NCBI GenBank assembly: GCA_003456125.1
Contig: DMPD01000287.1
Span: forward strand, 1-5,843
Length of the DNA stretch: 5,843 bases
Reading direction: 5' to 3'
Origin: Cyanobacteria bacterium UBA8156
Lineage (GTDB): Bacteria > Cyanobacteriota > Cyanobacteriia > Pseudanabaenales > Pseudanabaenaceae
This document shows positions 5,346 through 5,843 of this stretch, piece by piece (position 1 is the first letter of the stretch; the number at the start of each line of letters is the position of its first letter). Below the pieces are notes generated by a model, which saw nothing but the letters and a program-made list of their open reading frames with translations, did no database searches and was not told the origin of the DNA. Position numbers and translations under genes: made by a program.

Positions 5346-5843
5346 TCAAGATGGGGTGGTCTGCGATCGCATTTGCCGCATCAGGGTGGCCATTTCCAGG
5401 GCATTCATGGCGTAGCTCCATCCCAAGTTGCTTTTCACTCCTGCCCGCTCGAAGGCCTGTTGCATCGTGTCCACCGTCAACACGCCCAAAATTACCGGCG
5501 TCCCGGTTTGCAAGGCCACGGCCGCCAGTCCTTTGGCCGCCTCGGTTGCCACGTAGTCAAAGTGGGGGGTATCCCCGCGAATGATGGCCCCCAACGCAAT
5601 CACGGCATCGTATTGGCCGGAAGCCGCCAGGGTGCGGGTCACCAACGGCAGTTCAAAACTACCGGGTACCCAGGCATAGTCTACCTGACTGGGGCGATCG
5701 CCATCCTCCAGACGTACTCCGTGGCGCTTGAGGGCATCTTGGCAGCCCGCCAACAACCGAGTGACGATCGCATCGTTGAATCGGGCGATGGCGATCGCCA
5801 GCCGCAGGTCTTGGGTATCGGTGAAATTTCCTTCAAACTGGAT
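5346..5843 (-). CDS. ribH: 6,7-dimethyl-8-ribityllumazine synthase (5' end outside the window)
   Basis: RibH condenses 5-amino-6-ribitylamino-uracil with 3,4-dihydroxy-2-butanone 4-phosphate to give 6,7-dimethyl-8-ribityllumazine, the penultimate step of riboflavin synthesis, in the cytosol. The window shows 165 residues, reading from IQFEGNFTD at the right edge to the TGA at 5346. By comparison with family length, only about two to five N-terminal residues and the start codon are missing. In fragment numbering, ARFND is at 20-24, VPGSFELP at 59-66, and [14 protein letters not shown] at 85-98, where His94 is the catalytic histidine. [16 protein letters not shown] is at 120-135, where Arg133 should bind the substrate phosphate, followed by KSNLGW at 137-142. 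All key residues are present, so the gene looks functional. A TTG at 5756 could be mistaken for a start, but conserved sequence continues upstream. From memory, psbZ lies beside ribH in some cyanobacteria; that cannot be seen here. Confidence 0.97.
   Translation of the reverse strand: MQFEGNFTDTQDLRLAIAIARFNDAIVTRLLAGCQDALKRHGVRLEDGDRPSQVDYAWVPGSFELPLVTRTLAASGQYDAVIALGAIIRGDTPHFDYVATEAAKGLAAVALQTGTPVILGVLTVDTMQQAFERAGVKSNLGWSYAMNALEMATLMRQMRSQTTPS

Larger units (their letters stand above)
680..5798. repeat. Dispersed HIP1 octamers (GCGATCGC), 14 sites
   Basis: HIP1 is the highly iterated palindrome characteristic of many cyanobacterial genomes. I count exact copies starting at 680, 829, 1082, 1327, 1975, 2273, 2415, 2897, 2994, 3986, 4494, 5363, 5694 and 5791, roughly one per 420 bases. 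All lie inside coding sequence; none is in the 1-267 region or in the ribH-M16 gap. Many near-matches (GCGATCGG, TCGATCGC) are also present. The sites mark the host lineage and argue that the whole coding block is resident rather than recently acquired DNA. They are not individually functional elements as far as I can tell. Confidence 0.9.

Overview
The window comes from a cyanobacterial chromosome. The main evidence is the octamer GCGATCGC (HIP1), which occurs 14 times in 5.8 kb, a density typical only of cyanobacteria. The DNA is GC-rich (about 60% by eye). One gene belongs to a 'lipid-A-disaccharide synthase-related' glycosyltransferase family that I know mainly from cyanobacteria, and the ribH fragment has a cyanobacterial flavour. 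I cannot name the genus.

Every real gene is on the minus strand, so the order of transcription runs from the right edge to the left. It starts with ribH (lumazine synthase), whose first few codons lie beyond the right edge. A gap of about 94 bases follows, and then a large exported M16 zinc-peptidase-like protein made of two fused M16 halves. Next come a GT4-family glycosyltransferase and an LpxB-related GT-B glycosyltransferase, and last a tRNA-Arg(CCG). The M16 stop overlaps the GT4 start (GTGA), and the GT4 stop overlaps the LpxB-like start (ATGA). These three genes therefore form a tightly packed, probably translationally coupled unit. The tRNA begins 15 bases after the last stop and seems to have its own promoter across that stop codon.

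The left 179 bases hold no gene. They contain a short degenerate 11-bp tandem repeat, a second near-copy of part of the tRNA anticodon arm, and, at the very edge, a G-rich stretch that looks like one arm of a dispersed palindromic repeat.

In function, ribH is a housekeeping riboflavin gene. The three coupled genes point to the cell envelope: an exported peptidase or chaperone-like M16 protein made together with two glycosyltransferases of unknown acceptor. That link is inferred from coupling alone. Most of the window is ordinary chromosome. I see no mobile element, CRISPR array, toxin-antitoxin pair or defence system. The most interesting object is the coupled M16-GT4-LpxB-like trio.
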